Notes: generated from the sequence alone by a model not told the origin. Positions 9,120 to 17,480 are shown, numbered from the stretch's first letter. The stretch is 64,000 nt of DNA from Rhodococcus jostii RHA1 (GCF_000014565.1 NC_008268.1:6824501-6888500); one strand, 5' to 3'. Numbers and translations: made by a program.

Positions 9120-9600
9120 CCGCCGCGGTGACGGCTCCGCTGAGCCGCACCAGGTCGGCGGGCGCGAGTTCGATCTCGAGTCCGCGCCTGCCCGCGCTGC
9201 ACAGCACCCGGTCCCAGTCGAGCGCCGACGCGTCGACGACGGTCGGGAGTGCCTTGCGCTGCCCGAGCGGTGAGATGCCCCCGAAGACGTACCCGGTGGA
9301 GCGCTCCGCCTCGGTACGGTCCGCCATCACGGCCTTGCCCGCGCCCAGCGCCGCGGCCGCCGCCTTCAGCGACAGTTTCTCCGGCACCGGCACGACCGCC
9401 ACCGCCAGCTTGCCGGTGTCGAGTTTGATCACCAGCGTCTTGAACACCTGATTGGCGGTGACGCCGACCGTCTCGCCCAGGGCGTCGACGGCCTCCGAAC
9501 CGTACGATTCCGCCCGCGCATCGTGCGCGTAGCTGTGCACGGTGTGGTCGATGCGGTGTTTCGCGAGCAGCTTCGTCGCGGGAGTGGCAGTTCCGGCCAT
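9106..9600 (-). CDS. YbaK/EbsC family aminoacyl-tRNA deacylase (Cys-tRNA(Pro) type)
   Basis: A 164-residue YbaK-fold protein. The family hydrolyses mischarged Cys-tRNA(Pro) in trans. Supporting motifs are the N-terminal [16 protein letters not shown] near residue 45, and [15 protein letters not shown] near 118, which holds the conserved glycines and lysine of the family. I chose ATG at 9600; an upstream extension to 9759 would run through the sigH promoter region and is not supported. It diverges from sigH. Confidence 0.88.
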   Translation of the reverse strand: MAGTATPATKLLAKHRIDHTVHSYAHDARAESYGSEAVDALGETVGVTANQVFKTLVIKLDTGKLAVAVVPVPEKLSLKAAAAALGAGKAVMADRTEAERSTGYVFGGISPLGQRKALPTVVDASALDWDRVLCSAGRRGLEIELAPADLVRLSGAVTAAVTAG

Positions 9601-9625
9601 GGACAGACACTCTGCCACGCGGTCG

Positions 9626-9651
9626 GGAACACAGCGGACGGGAGGCGTGTT
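9626..9651 (+). promoter_or_regulatory. SigH-type (autoregulatory) promoter of sigH
   Basis: GGAACA at 9626-9631, a 17-base spacer, then GTT at 9649-9651 (in CGTGTTGG). This matches the known SigH/SigR consensus GGAAYA-N16 to 20-GTT. Transcription would begin near 9658, giving a leader of about 120 bases to the GTG at 9779. The same geometry occurs before moeZ and mrx1. Confidence 0.7.
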
Positions 9652-9778
9652 GGTACCTGCAGAAGAACAGAGTGCATCGAAGGGAGTGGTCCGTATCGTG
9701 ATGTCCTCGGTGATGGAGCCCACGTCGCGTCTGCAGTTGGCGGTAACGTTGACGCCCACGGCGACCGAAGGGATCAGC

Positions 9779-10438
9779 GTGCAGGAACATGACCGTCCGA
9801 CGGCAGACCAGGCCGAGCCACAGGACGAGTTGATCGCGCGTTTCGAAAGGGACGCGCTCCCACTTCTGGATCAGTTGTACGGCGCTGCTCTGAGGATGAC
9901 CAGGAACCCGGCGGACGCCGAGGACCTCGTGCAGGAAACGTACGTGAAGGCCTACACGGCGTTCCGTTCGTTCCGTGAGGGCACCAACCTCAAGGCGTGG
10001 CTGTACCGGATTCTCACGAACACGTACATCAACTCGTACCGCAAGAAGCAGCGCCAGCCCGCGCAGTACCCCACCGACGAGATCACCGACTGGCAGCTGG
10101 CGGCGACGGCGGAACATTCGTCGACCGGGCTGCGATCCGCCGAGGTCGAGGCCCTGGACGCGCTGCCCGACGACGACATCAAGGAGGCACTCCAGGCCCT
10201 GCCGGAGGAGTTCCGGATGGCCGTCTACTACGCCGACGTCGAGGGATTCCCCTACAAGGAGATCGCCGAGATCATGGGCACCCCGATCGGGACCGTGATG
10301 TCGCGACTGCACCGCGGGCGCAAGCAGCTGCGGGGTCTGCTCGCCGACGTCGCACGCGAACGTGGATTCAACCGTGGGGGCACCGACGACGTGCCCGGCG
10401 ACAGTGTAGTGAGCGCGGAACAGGAGGTTTCTCGGTGA
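9779..10438 (+). CDS. sigH: RNA polymerase sigma factor SigH (ECF group, thiol-oxidative and heat stress)
   Basis: A 219-residue ECF sigma factor with region 2 ([20 protein letters not shown], then TYVKAY and LKAWLYRIL) and region 4 ([32 protein letters not shown]). It is nearly collinear with M. tuberculosis SigH and directs transcription of thioredoxin, protease and chaperone genes when its anti-sigma is oxidised. GTG at 9779 with GAAGGGA upstream gives the standard protein. The frame stays open upstream, with an ATG at 9701 inside the predicted transcript, so a form 26 residues longer is possible. Its stop overlaps the start of rshA (GTGA). Confidence 0.95.
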   Translation: MQEHDRPTADQAEPQDELIARFERDALPLLDQLYGAALRMTRNPADAEDLVQETYVKAYTAFRSFREGTNLKAWLYRILTNTYINSYRKKQRQPAQYPTDEITDWQLAATAEHSSTGLRSAEVEALDALPDDDIKEALQALPEEFRMAVYYADVEGFPYKEIAEIMGTPIGTVMSRLHRGRKQLRGLLADVARERGFNRGGTDDVPGDSVVSAEQEVSR

Positions 10439-10716
10439 GCGAGCAGGACGAATTCGAGCAGCTCGACTGCTCCGCCGTCATCGCGGACGTCTGGCTGATG
10501 CTGGACCGTGAATGCGACGCGGCGTCGCGGGCGCGGCTGCAGAGGCACCTCGACGAGTGCGGGTCGTGCCTCGAGGCGTACGGCATCGAGGAGAAGGTGA
10601 AGTCTCTCGTGAACCGCAAGTGCGGCGGGGAGCACGCACCGGAAAGCCTCCGTCAGAGGCTCTCCATAGAGTTACGGCGGACGATCCTCATCACGAACAC
10701 CGAACCCGACGCATAA
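10435..10716 (+). CDS. rshA: Redox-sensing zinc anti-sigma factor RshA
   Basis: A 93-residue ZAS-family anti-sigma factor with HLDECGSC (HxxxCxxC) near residues 40-47 and an upstream Cys near residue 12. Zinc held by these residues keeps it bound to SigH; disulfide formation under oxidation releases SigH. GTG at 10435 overlaps the sigH stop, so the two proteins are translationally coupled, which keeps them in balance. An AGGAGG-like site (ACAGGAGG) lies just upstream. A strong hairpin terminator follows. Confidence 0.93.
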   Translation: MSEQDEFEQLDCSAVIADVWLMLDRECDAASRARLQRHLDECGSCLEAYGIEEKVKSLVNRKCGGEHAPESLRQRLSIELRRTILITNTEPDA

Positions 10717-10733
10717 CTCGTCAGAACAGCAAT

Positions 10734-10769
10734 CAGGGGCCGGAAAGCATCGCTGCTTTCCGGCCCCTG
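10734..10769. terminator. Bidirectional hairpin terminator between rshA and bL37
   Basis: A perfect 16-base-pair stem beginning CAGGGGCCGGAAAGCA with a TCGC loop, located between two convergent genes. There is no long U tract, as is usual in this group, but stem length and position support termination from both sides. Confidence 0.8.
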
Positions 10770-10786
10770 GTGCGTTCTACGGCGCG

Positions 10787-10861
10787 TCAGGCGTTGGGAC
10801 GCTTGCCGTGGTTTGCGGCGTTGCCCTTGCGACTGCGCTTCTTACGACCACGCTTACCCAT
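10787..10861 (-). CDS. Ribosomal protein bL37 (24 residues)
   Basis: The encoded peptide is 24 residues, starts MGKRGRKKRSRKGNAA and ends NHGKRPNA. It is extremely basic and matches the tiny actinobacterial large-subunit protein bL37 first seen in mycobacterial ribosome structures. GGGAGA lies seven bases before the ATG. It sits between the rshA terminator and the biotinylated protein gene. Genes this short are often missed in annotation. Confidence 0.88.
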   Translation of the reverse strand: MGKRGRKKRSRKGNAANHGKRPNA

Positions 10862-10955
10862 GAGTAGATCTCCCTTCTTTTCACCACAGTCTTCCACGTG
10901 TGGTTGGGTGTCCTTGCAACAGGGCTTTCTCGACACCCGGGAGTGAAGGATCACA

Positions 10956-11171
10956 ATGGCAGAAGACGTGCGCGCCGAAATGGTTTCGACGGTGTATCAG
11001 GTTGTGGTGAGCGCGGGCGACGAGGTGAAGGAGGGCGACACCCTCGTCATCCTCGAGTCGATGAAGATGGAGATCCCCGTCATCGCCGAAGAACCCGGCA
11101 CGGTCACCTCCGTGGACGTCAAGGTCGGCGACGTGATCCAGCAGGGCGACCTGATCGCAGTGATCTCCTGA
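10956..11171 (+). CDS. Biotin/lipoyl attachment domain protein (TB7.3-like)
   Basis: A 71-residue protein made of a single biotinyl domain. The biotinylation motif ESMKMEIPV lies near residues 33-41, with the target lysine between two methionines. It resembles M. tuberculosis Rv3221c (TB7.3), a free-standing biotin carrier. Which carboxylase, if any, uses it is not shown here: no carboxylase subunit is nearby. It lies 17 bases before pdtaS in the same direction, so the two are probably co-transcribed. Confidence 0.92.
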   Translation: MAEDVRAEMVSTVYQVVVSAGDEVKEGDTLVILESMKMEIPVIAEEPGTVTSVDVKVGDVIQQGDLIAVIS

Positions 11172-11188
11172 GCTGACAGCCACCGACG

Positions 11189-12691
11189 ATGTCCACACTG
11201 AGCGACCTGCTCGCCGAACACACCGACCTGCCCGGCGAGGCCGTCGATCATCTCCAGCGCGTCGTGGGTGAATGGCAGTTGCTCGCCGACCTCTCCTTCG
11301 CGGACGTTCTGCTCTGGGTCGGAACGGATTCCGCGGCCACCAACCCGACCGGCACCGTGATCTGCGTCGCGCACTGCAGGCCCACCACCGCGTCGACCGC
11401 CTTCCCGGAGGACGTCGTCGGGACCGTCGTGTCGGAGTCGGAACATCCGCAGGTGCTGCAGGCGCTGCTCGAGGGCCGCGTCGTGCGACCCGAGGACGGC
11501 GGCGGGCACGCCGGTCTGCCGCCGCGCCGGGAAGCGGTCCCGGTGCGGTGGAACGGCGAAGTGATCGCGGTCCTGAGCCGGGACACCAACCTGTCGCACC
11601 AGCGGGCGCAGAGCCCGCTCGAGGTCGCGTATCTCGACTGCGCCGAGGATCTGTGCCAGATGATCAGCGACGGCACCTTCCCGATCCGGGAGGCCCGGTC
11701 GGATACCAACTCGAGTCCTCGCGCCGGCGACGGCTTCATCCGCCTCGACACCGACGGCCGCGTCGTCTACGCGAGTCCCAATGCGCTGTCGGCCTATCAC
11801 CGGATGGGTCTCAGCTCGGACCTGATCGGCCAGAACCTGGCGGCCACCACGCGGTCGCTCGTCACGGATCCGTTCGAGTCGCAGGAGGTCGCCGGGTACA
11901 TCCGCGACACCATCGCCGACAAGCCGGGCCGCCGCATGGAGATCGAGGCCAGGGGAGCGACCGTCCTGCTCCGGGCGCTGGTCCTCAAACCCGGCGGGAA
12001 GCGCGTCGGCGCCGCCGTCGTCGTGCGGGACGTCACCGAGGTGAAGAGGCGGGATCGCGCCCTGCTCAGCAAGGATGCGACGATCCGCGAGATCCATCAC
12101 CGGGTGAAGAACAATCTGCAGACCGTGGCGGCGCTCCTGCGACTGCAGGCCCGCCGCACCAACAACGAGGAAGCCCGGCAGGCGTTGAGCGAATCGGTGC
12201 GCCGCGTCACGTCGATCGCCCTCGTGCACGACACGTTGTCGATGTCGGTGGACGAGGAAGTGAACCTCGACGAGGTCGTCGACCGTCTGGTGCCGATCCT
12301 GTCCGATGTGGCGACGGTGAGTACGCCGATCAAGGTCCGCCGGGAGGGCAGCTTCGGGGTGTTCTCCGCGGAGCGGGCCACGCCGCTGGTGATGGTGCTG
12401 ACCGAACTCGTGCAGAACGCGATCGAGCATGCCTTCGAACCCGGCGCTCCGGGCACGGTCACCATGAGGGCCGAGCGTTCTGCGCGGTGGCTGGACGTCG
12501 TGATCCACGACGACGGCAGGGGATTGCCGCCCGGTTTCAGCCTCGAGCGGTCCGACCGTCTCGGTCTGCAGATCGTCCGGACTCTGGTGGCCGCCGAGCT
12601 GAACGGTTCCCTCGGGCTGCACCCCGGGCCGGAGGGTGGAACGGATGCCGTGTTACGCGTACCGCTGGGCCGTCGTGGGCCGCGGTACTGA
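11189..12691 (+). CDS. pdtaS: Two-component sensor histidine kinase PdtaS
   Basis: A 500-residue soluble histidine kinase with an N-terminal GAF-like domain (about 1-150), a PAS domain (about 180-290), a HisKA_2 dimerisation helix carrying the phospho-acceptor in IREIHHRVKNNLQ near residue 300, and an ATPase domain with NAIEHAFEP and DDGRGLPPGF near 410-455. There is no membrane segment. In mycobacteria PdtaS phosphorylates PdtaR, an ANTAR RNA-binding antiterminator that is encoded elsewhere. The start gives the conserved N-terminus MSTLSDLLAEHTDLP. A hairpin terminator separates it from whiB1. Confidence 0.95.
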   Translation: MSTLSDLLAEHTDLPGEAVDHLQRVVGEWQLLADLSFADVLLWVGTDSAATNPTGTVICVAHCRPTTASTAFPEDVVGTVVSESEHPQVLQALLEGRVVRPEDGGGHAGLPPRREAVPVRWNGEVIAVLSRDTNLSHQRAQSPLEVAYLDCAEDLCQMISDGTFPIREARSDTNSSPRAGDGFIRLDTDGRVVYASPNALSAYHRMGLSSDLIGQNLAATTRSLVTDPFESQEVAGYIRDTIADKPGRRMEIEARGATVLLRALVLKPGGKRVGAAVVVRDVTEVKRRDRALLSKDATIREIHHRVKNNLQTVAALLRLQARRTNNEEARQALSESVRRVTSIALVHDTLSMSVDEEVNLDEVVDRLVPILSDVATVSTPIKVRREGSFGVFSAERATPLVMVLTELVQNAIEHAFEPGAPGTVTMRAERSARWLDVVIHDDGRGLPPGFSLERSDRLGLQIVRTLVAAELNGSLGLHPGPEGGTDAVLRVPLGRRGPRY

Positions 12692-12708
12692 TCGGCGGGC
12701 AAGCAAAA

Positions 12709-12734
12709 GGCCCGGCACCATGTGGTGCCGGGCC
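12709..12734. terminator. Hairpin terminator between pdtaS and whiB1
   Basis: GGCCCGGCAC pairs with GTGCCGGGCC around a six-base loop CATGTG, placed between two convergent genes and followed by a short pyrimidine run on the plus strand. Confidence 0.75.
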
Positions 12735-12751
12735 CGTCTCCTTCTGAAGTA

Positions 12752-13006
12752 TCAGACGGTGGTGCGGGCACGCGTCCGAGCGTTGCGGCGCTTGAGTGCG
12801 CGTCGCTCGTCTTCGCTCATGCCGCCCCACACACCGGCGTCCTGGCCCGACTCGAGTGCCCACGAGAGGCATTCGGCGGTCACCGGGCAGCGGTTGCAGA
12901 CAACCTTGGCATCAGCAATCTGCGCGAGAGCCGGACCGCTGTTTCCCACAGGGAAGAACAACTCGGGGTCTTCGTCGCGACAGATTGCCTTGTGGCGCCA
13001 GTCCAT
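12752..13006 (-). CDS. whiB1: Iron-sulfur transcription factor WhiB1
   Basis: An 84-residue WhiB protein with four cluster-binding cysteines: one in KAICRDED, two in VVCNRCPV and one in AECLSWAL. The turn GVWGGM and a basic tail (RRALKRRNARTRAR) follow. In mycobacteria WhiB1 is essential, binds nitric oxide through its [4Fe-4S] cluster and associates with the main sigma factor. Identity rests on near-exact match to the WhiB1 N-terminus MDWRHKAICRDEDPELFFP and on position between pdtaS and the lipid kinase. AAGGAG lies upstream of the ATG. A CRP-like site lies about 90 bases upstream. Confidence 0.95.
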   Translation of the reverse strand: MDWRHKAICRDEDPELFFPVGNSGPALAQIADAKVVCNRCPVTAECLSWALESGQDAGVWGGMSEDERRALKRRNARTRARTTV

Positions 13007-13092
13007 CCTTCTGCTCCTTAACTGGGTGCGTAATGCACCGTTTCGTCTTCATGAGTTCATGTGTGCGTAGAGAATGTTTCCGCACTGTTGCT

Positions 13093-13108
13093 TGTGAATG
13101 CTTTCACG
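13093..13108. promoter_or_regulatory. CRP/GlxR-like binding site upstream of whiB1
   Basis: TGTGA, six bases, TCACG: one mismatch from the TGTGA-N6-TCACA consensus. In M. tuberculosis whiB1 is controlled by the cAMP receptor protein Rv3676, so the position is meaningful. A TTGACA on the minus strand lies close by at 13125-13120. The rest of 13007-13245 shows no gene. Confidence 0.55.
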
Positions 13109-13245
13109 AACTGGCGGGATGTCAATAGAAAACCGCCGCACCGTGGGGGAGCTCACGTTCTTAGGCTGCCCTTCGAGGTGCGCCGTCCTTTGTACCCGGT
13201 GCAGGCACTTCCCGCTAGGTGAAAACGGCAATTCTCGAGAATTGC

Positions 13246-14202
13246 TCAGGGTCGCGCCGGCGCGACGACATCCAGCGCCTCGGGCACCGACACGAACTCG
13301 ACGACTTTGCGCAGTCCGATGTAGTCGCCGTCCATCTGCAGTCCGATGGGCTCCGACGCGGATATCCGCACGGACGGCACGTCGTCGACCCGGACCAGCT
13401 TCTTCGCCTTCGGACGGGTTCCGGGGGTCAACAGCTGGCGGGCCACCCGCAGCGTGGTGAGAATCGCGGTGGACCGCATCGCGAAGACGCCGAGGCCGGT
13501 GTCGTAGGTGGTGTCGGGATTCGTGTGGACCTCCCGCTTGTTCAGATACGTCCAGGGACTCGCGTTCGACACGAATGCGTAGTGAACGCCCTCGACGGGA
13601 TCGCGATCGGGGACCTCGACGGTGAGGGTCGGCTCGGCGTATTTCGATCGGAAGAACACGCGCACCGCCGCGCGGACATATTGCGCCGGTGTGGCCGGCC
13701 GCCCGTTCTTGCGGTGCATGTCGACCGCCTCACACACCTGGGCGTCCCAGCCGAGACCGGCGTTGAACGTGAACCAGCGGCTGTCGCAGTGCGCGAGCCC
13801 GATCCGGCGCCGCTGCCTGCGGGCGAGGAGATCGATGAGCTGGTTGGTGGCGTCCACCGGGTCGGGCGCGATGCCGAGCGAGCGGGCGAACACGTTCGCC
13901 GACCCACCGGGGACGACGGCGATCGGGGGAATCGGCCCCACCGTCACGGCGCTCATCGACTTCGGTGCCGGGGTGCCGAGCAGTCCGTTGACCACCTCGT
14001 TCACGGTGCCGTCGCCGCCGTGGACGATGATCAGGCCCATCCCGTCCACGCAGGCCTGCTGCGCCAGTTCCGCGGCGTGACCGCGGTGTGTCGTGTGCGC
14101 GACCGTCAACCGCACCCGGCTCGACAGCGCGTGGGCGAGGAGATCACGCCCGGCCGGAGTCGTCGATGTGGCATTGGGGTTGACGATCAGCAGCGCGCGC
14201 AC
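13246..14202 (-). CDS. Diacylglycerol kinase catalytic-domain family lipid kinase (Rv3218-like)
   Basis: A 318-residue DAGK/sphingosine-kinase fold protein. The nucleotide-binding motif VHGGDGTVNEVVNGLL lies near residue 60 and GGSANVFARSLG near 97; a second conserved patch PEALDV is at the C-terminus. The substrate is probably a membrane lipid but cannot be read from sequence. I prefer the GTG at 14202, which starts the protein at RALLIVNP as in relatives; a -10 box TAGGCT lies eight bases upstream, suggesting leaderless transcription. A GTG at 14229 would add nine residues that overlap this -10 box. Confidence 0.85.
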   Translation of the reverse strand: MRALLIVNPNATSTTPAGRDLLAHALSSRVRLTVAHTTHRGHAAELAQQACVDGMGLIIVHGGDGTVNEVVNGLLGTPAPKSMSAVTVGPIPPIAVVPGGSANVFARSLGIAPDPVDATNQLIDLLARRQRRRIGLAHCDSRWFTFNAGLGWDAQVCEAVDMHRKNGRPATPAQYVRAAVRVFFRSKYAEPTLTVEVPDRDPVEGVHYAFVSNASPWTYLNKREVHTNPDTTYDTGLGVFAMRSTAILTTLRVARQLLTPGTRPKAKKLVRVDDVPSVRISASEPIGLQMDGDYIGLRKVVEFVSVPEALDVVAPARP

Positions 14203-14278
14203 GGGGCCCAAGCCTAGCGGGGGCGGCACGTGTCACCATGCGAGGCCGCCGGCGACGGGGTGTTCTAGGCTGGCCGAC

Positions 14279-14716
14279 GTGCCGAAGCCGTCTCTCAGCA
14301 AGTCCACGCCCACCACGGTCCGCGCGGCGGGCGCCCTGGTGTCGCTCGAGGGCGCGGTGGCGGTCGGTGTCGCCGTGGTGCTGGTCATCAGGGGACTGCT
14401 CGGGCACGACCAGAGCGTCAGCAGTGGATACGGCACCGCAGCCTGGTTCGCGATTCTCGGTGGCGCCGTGCTGGCCGCCGGGCTCGCGCTGATCTTCGGC
14501 CGGCGCTGGGGGCGGGCGATCGCGATCGTCGCCCAACTTCTCCTGCTTCCGGTGGCGTGGTCGCTGCTCACCGATTCGCACCAGCCGTTCTTCGGTGTGC
14601 TGCTCGGCGTCGTCGTCGTGGCGGCCCTCGGGTGCCTGTTCAGCAGTCCCACGTCGAAGTGGATGGCTGCCGAGTACGGCCAGGAGGCCGACGCCGACAA
14701 CCCGTCGGACCGCTAG
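14279..14716 (+). CDS. Small integral membrane protein (Rv3217c-like)
   Basis: A 145-residue protein with four hydrophobic segments, near residues 13-38, 50-70, 78-97 and 101-122, and an acidic C-terminal tail. It matches the position and layout of Rv3217c. No function is known. The GTG at 14279 follows a TAGGCT -10 box by exactly seven bases, so the transcript is probably leaderless. The stop codon overlaps the stop of the convergent acetyltransferase gene. Confidence 0.8.
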   Translation: MPKPSLSKSTPTTVRAAGALVSLEGAVAVGVAVVLVIRGLLGHDQSVSSGYGTAAWFAILGGAVLAAGLALIFGRRWGRAIAIVAQLLLLPVAWSLLTDSHQPFFGVLLGVVVVAALGCLFSSPTSKWMAAEYGQEADADNPSDR

Positions 14717-15192
14717 CCCACCTCGGACGCGAGGCGGCCGAGCGGCTCCCCGGTCAGCCGGTAAGTGGTCCACTCGTCCTGCGGGTGCGCGTCCAGCGAC
14801 TCGTAGAACGCGATCGACGGCTTGTTCCAGTTGACCACCGACCACGACAGTCGGGTGTAGCCGTTGTCGACGCACTCCTTCGCGAGTGTGGCGAGCAGGG
14901 CCTTGCCGTGCCCGGCGCCGCGCTCGGACGGGCTGACGAACAGGTCCTCGAGGTAGATGCCGTGTGTTCCGTCCCAGGTGGAGAAGTTGCGGAACCACAC
15001 CGCGATCCCGACGACCCGGTCGTCGTCGTTCACCGCGACGTGGGCGAACGTGGATGGCTGCGGGCCGAACAGCGCGTCGTCGATCTGGTCGGCGGTGACG
15101 GTGCACTCGTCGCGGGCCCGCTGATGTTCGGCGAGTTCGTAGATCATCGCGGTGATCGCGGAGACGTCCTCGGGTACTGCGCGTCGGATCAT
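14713..15192 (-). CDS. GNAT family N-acetyltransferase (Rv3216-like)
   Basis: A 159-residue GNAT enzyme. The acetyl-CoA loop is SERGAGHGKALLATL (R/QxxGxG/A type) near residues 86-100, preceded by the beta strand GIYLEDLFVS. The sequence resembles diamine/thialysine acetyltransferases of the SAT1-like branch (WNKPSIAFYESLDA). The substrate is not certain. The start ATG overlaps the stop of the upstream phosphatase gene (ATGA), so the two are coupled. In M. tuberculosis entC (Rv3215) separates these two genes; here it is missing. Confidence 0.88.
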   Translation of the reverse strand: MIRRAVPEDVSAITAMIYELAEHQRARDECTVTADQIDDALFGPQPSTFAHVAVNDDDRVVGIAVWFRNFSTWDGTHGIYLEDLFVSPSERGAGHGKALLATLAKECVDNGYTRLSWSVVNWNKPSIAFYESLDAHPQDEWTTYRLTGEPLGRLASEVG

Positions 15193-15803
15193 CGGGCACC
15201 TTCCTCGCTTGTGACGTTGTGGCTGACCACCTGTTGCGCCCCGTGCTCGAAGCCGAGGACGGAATACGCGCCCGGCGACATCGCGAACCGGCGCCCCTCG
15301 CTGATGGGAAGCTCCGCCCAGCGGGCGATGAGCGCCCGCGAGAAGTGGCCGTGCCCGACGAGGATCACGTCGCGGTCGACGAGTTGCGAATGCGCGACGG
15401 ACAGTACGAGGTCGCACCGGGTGTGCACCTGCTCGGCCTGTTCGCCGCGAGGGCACGGATGCGTCCACACGGTCCAGTCCGGCACCTGCTGCCTGATCTC
15501 GGGAGTCGTCATGCCCTCGTAGATCCCGTAATCCCATTCGGCGAGTGCGTCCCAGGTGCGCTGGATCTTCAATCCCGCCAGCTCCGCCGTCTCCTGGGCG
15601 CGTTGCCGCGGACTGACGATGACGAGGGGGTCGCGCAGTTCGAGGGCGTCCATCGCCGGGCCCACCCGCCGCGCCTGGGCTTCACCCAGTTCGGTGAGGT
15701 GAACGTCGGTCCGACCGGTGTGTTTACCCCAACGGGCCCATTCCGTTTCGCCGTGTCGGAGGAGGACGATCCGACGGCCGCGCGGCGAATCACTGGGTGG
15801 CAT
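15189..15803 (-). CDS. Histidine phosphatase family protein (acid phosphatase, Rv3214/gpm2-like)
   Basis: A 204-residue histidine phosphatase with LLRHGETEWARWGKHTGR near residues 13-30, where the histidine forms the phospho-intermediate, and the second catalytic region ILVGHGHFSRALIARW near 147-162. M. tuberculosis Rv3214, once called phosphoglycerate mutase 2, has acid phosphatase activity; the same caution applies here. It is the first gene of a two-gene unit with the acetyltransferase and diverges from the ParA-like gene. Confidence 0.88.
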   Translation of the reverse strand: MPPSDSPRGRRIVLLRHGETEWARWGKHTGRTDVHLTELGEAQARRVGPAMDALELRDPLVIVSPRQRAQETAELAGLKIQRTWDALAEWDYGIYEGMTTPEIRQQVPDWTVWTHPCPRGEQAEQVHTRCDLVLSVAHSQLVDRDVILVGHGHFSRALIARWAELPISEGRRFAMSPGAYSVLGFEHGAQQVVSHNVTSEEGAR

Positions 15804-15872
15804 CCATCCATCATGTCAGTCAATCTGCGTGTATGGCTCGCCTCCGGGGACGAAGTAGGTAAGGATCGAGCC

Positions 15873-16670
15873 GTGACAACGGTTCTTGCAGTGGCAAATC
15901 AGAAGGGTGGGGTCGCGAAGACCACCACGGTCGCTTCTCTCGGCGCAGCCCTCGTCGGGCTGGGCCAGAAGGTTCTGGTGGTGGATCTCGACCCGCAGGG
16001 ATGTCTGACGTTCTCCCTCGGGCACAACCCGGACCGCCTGGACGCCTCCGTCCACGAGGTGCTGACGGGTGATCTGACGGCGCAGGAGGCCGTGATCGAC
16101 ACCGAGGACGGTGTCGCCCTTCTGCCCGCGACGATCGACCTCGCGGGCGCGGAAGCGTTGCTGCTCATGCGTCCCGGTCGTGAGTTCGCTCTCAAGCGCG
16201 CTCTGGCGCCGCTGCTGGACGACTACGACACGATCATCATCGACTGCCCGCCGTCGCTCGGTGTGCTCACGCTCAACGGGCTCACGGCGGCGCAGTCGGT
16301 ACTGGTGCCGCTGCAGTGCGAGACGCTCGCCCACCGGGGTGTGGGGCAGTTGCTGAGGACGGTCACCGAGGTGCAGCAGATCACCAACCCCGACCTGGTG
16401 CTGCTCGGAGCGCTGCCGACGCTGTACGACGCCCGCACGACGCACAGCAGAGACGTACTCTCCGACGTGTCCGACCGCTACAACCTGCCGGTCCTCGCTC
16501 CGCCGATTCCGCGGACGGTGCGATTCGCGGAGGCGACGGCGTCGGGTGCCACGGTGCTGGCGGGGCGGAAGAACAAGGGTGCCCAGGCATACCGGGACCT
16601 GGCCGAGAACCTCGCCAAGCACTGGGCGGGATCCGAGCTGGCTACATTTTCGCCTGGAAGTGCCGAGTAA
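15873..16670 (+). CDS. ParA/Soj-like ATPase (Rv3213c-like)
   Basis: A 265-residue deviant-Walker ATPase with NQKGGVAKTTTVASLGAA near residues 9-26 and the Walker B-like IIIDCPPSLGV near 115. It resembles chromosome-partition ParA but is an orphan: no parB or parS-like cluster is next to it. The true parAB pair is expected near the origin. GTG at 15873 with AAGGA upstream starts the protein at the conserved TTVLAVANQKGG; a longer open frame upstream overlaps the divergent phosphatase gene and is not credible. The 3' end overlaps the convergent SDR gene by 29 bases. Confidence 0.9.
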   Translation: MTTVLAVANQKGGVAKTTTVASLGAALVGLGQKVLVVDLDPQGCLTFSLGHNPDRLDASVHEVLTGDLTAQEAVIDTEDGVALLPATIDLAGAEALLLMRPGREFALKRALAPLLDDYDTIIIDCPPSLGVLTLNGLTAAQSVLVPLQCETLAHRGVGQLLRTVTEVQQITNPDLVLLGALPTLYDARTTHSRDVLSDVSDRYNLPVLAPPIPRTVRFAEATASGATVLAGRKNKGAQAYRDLAENLAKHWAGSELATFSPGSAE

Positions 16671-17472
16671 GTTCTTCCGGCGTCGGATTCCACGCGGCGG
16701 GCCAATCCTGTTGGCGTAACTGGGCGTCCGTGCCCCCGTCGGCGAAGACGACGCTGCCGCAGAACAGTGTCGACCCCGGTCCGAGCAGGAACTCGACGAG
16801 CGTGGCGATCTCGTCCGGGCGTCCGCGCCTGCCCAGCGGGACCGGATAGAAGTCCAGCGCCTTCGCCAGTTCGGGGTCGAGGTCGTCCCCGCTGGTCATC
16901 GGTGTGTCGATCATGCCCGGCGCGATCGCGTTCAGTCGTATGCCGCTGCCGATCCACTCGGGCCGTACCGCTTCACGCCGAATCCACCAGGCCAGTGCGA
17001 GCTTGGACGCCGGGTATGCCGGGATGGCGGTCACCTGGTCGCCGATGCGCACTGCCTCCGCCTCGTCACCGTCGAGGCACGCGGTCACCAGATTCTCGGG
17101 AATCCCCGGCTGCGTGGTGGTGCTGCTCGACGAGATCACCACCACCGAGGCGCCGCCCGCGCGCTCGAGGGCGGGCTTCAGTGCGGTCACGAGTTCCACG
17201 GCCCCGAAATAGTTGACCGCGACGAGTGTGCCGCCCGGGACGTGCGACAGCGACCCGAGTCCGGCGCAGCAGACGAGACCGTCCACGACGCCGCCGCTCG
17301 CCTCGGTCACGGCGTCGGCCGCCGCGGTTCGTCCGCCGGGGGTCGACAGGTCGGCGGTCACGTCGGTGTGTGCGAGGTCGACTCCGATGACGGTATGACC
17401 GCCGGACTCGAGTGTGCGGCGGCTCGCCGCCCCGATGCCCGAGGCGGCGCCGGTGATCACGTAGGTTGCCAT
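16642..17472 (-). CDS. Short-chain dehydrogenase/reductase
   Basis: A 276-residue classical SDR with the cofactor motif TGAASGIG near residues 7-14, a CCAGLGS motif in place of NNAG, a serine-rich strand SSSSTTTQ, the catalytic YPASK near 164-168, and PGMIDTPMTSGD after it. An acidic residue after the second strand (GVDLAH) suggests NAD. It resembles 3-alpha/20-beta-hydroxysteroid and coniferyl-alcohol dehydrogenases, but the substrate is unknown. It lies eight bases downstream of the quinone reductase gene in the same direction, so the two form an operon. Confidence 0.87.
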   Translation of the reverse strand: MATYVITGAASGIGAASRRTLESGGHTVIGVDLAHTDVTADLSTPGGRTAAADAVTEASGGVVDGLVCCAGLGSLSHVPGGTLVAVNYFGAVELVTALKPALERAGGASVVVISSSSTTTQPGIPENLVTACLDGDEAEAVRIGDQVTAIPAYPASKLALAWWIRREAVRPEWIGSGIRLNAIAPGMIDTPMTSGDDLDPELAKALDFYPVPLGRRGRPDEIATLVEFLLGPGSTLFCGSVVFADGGTDAQLRQQDWPAAWNPTPEELTRHFQAKM

Positions 17473-17480
17473 GCCGTGAA

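Noticed and set aside
15873..16670. Chromosome-partition parA locus or replication origin
   Set aside because: No parB, parS-like repeats, gidB, rnpA or dnaA lies nearby; the gene matches the orphan ParA-like ATPase of this conserved block.
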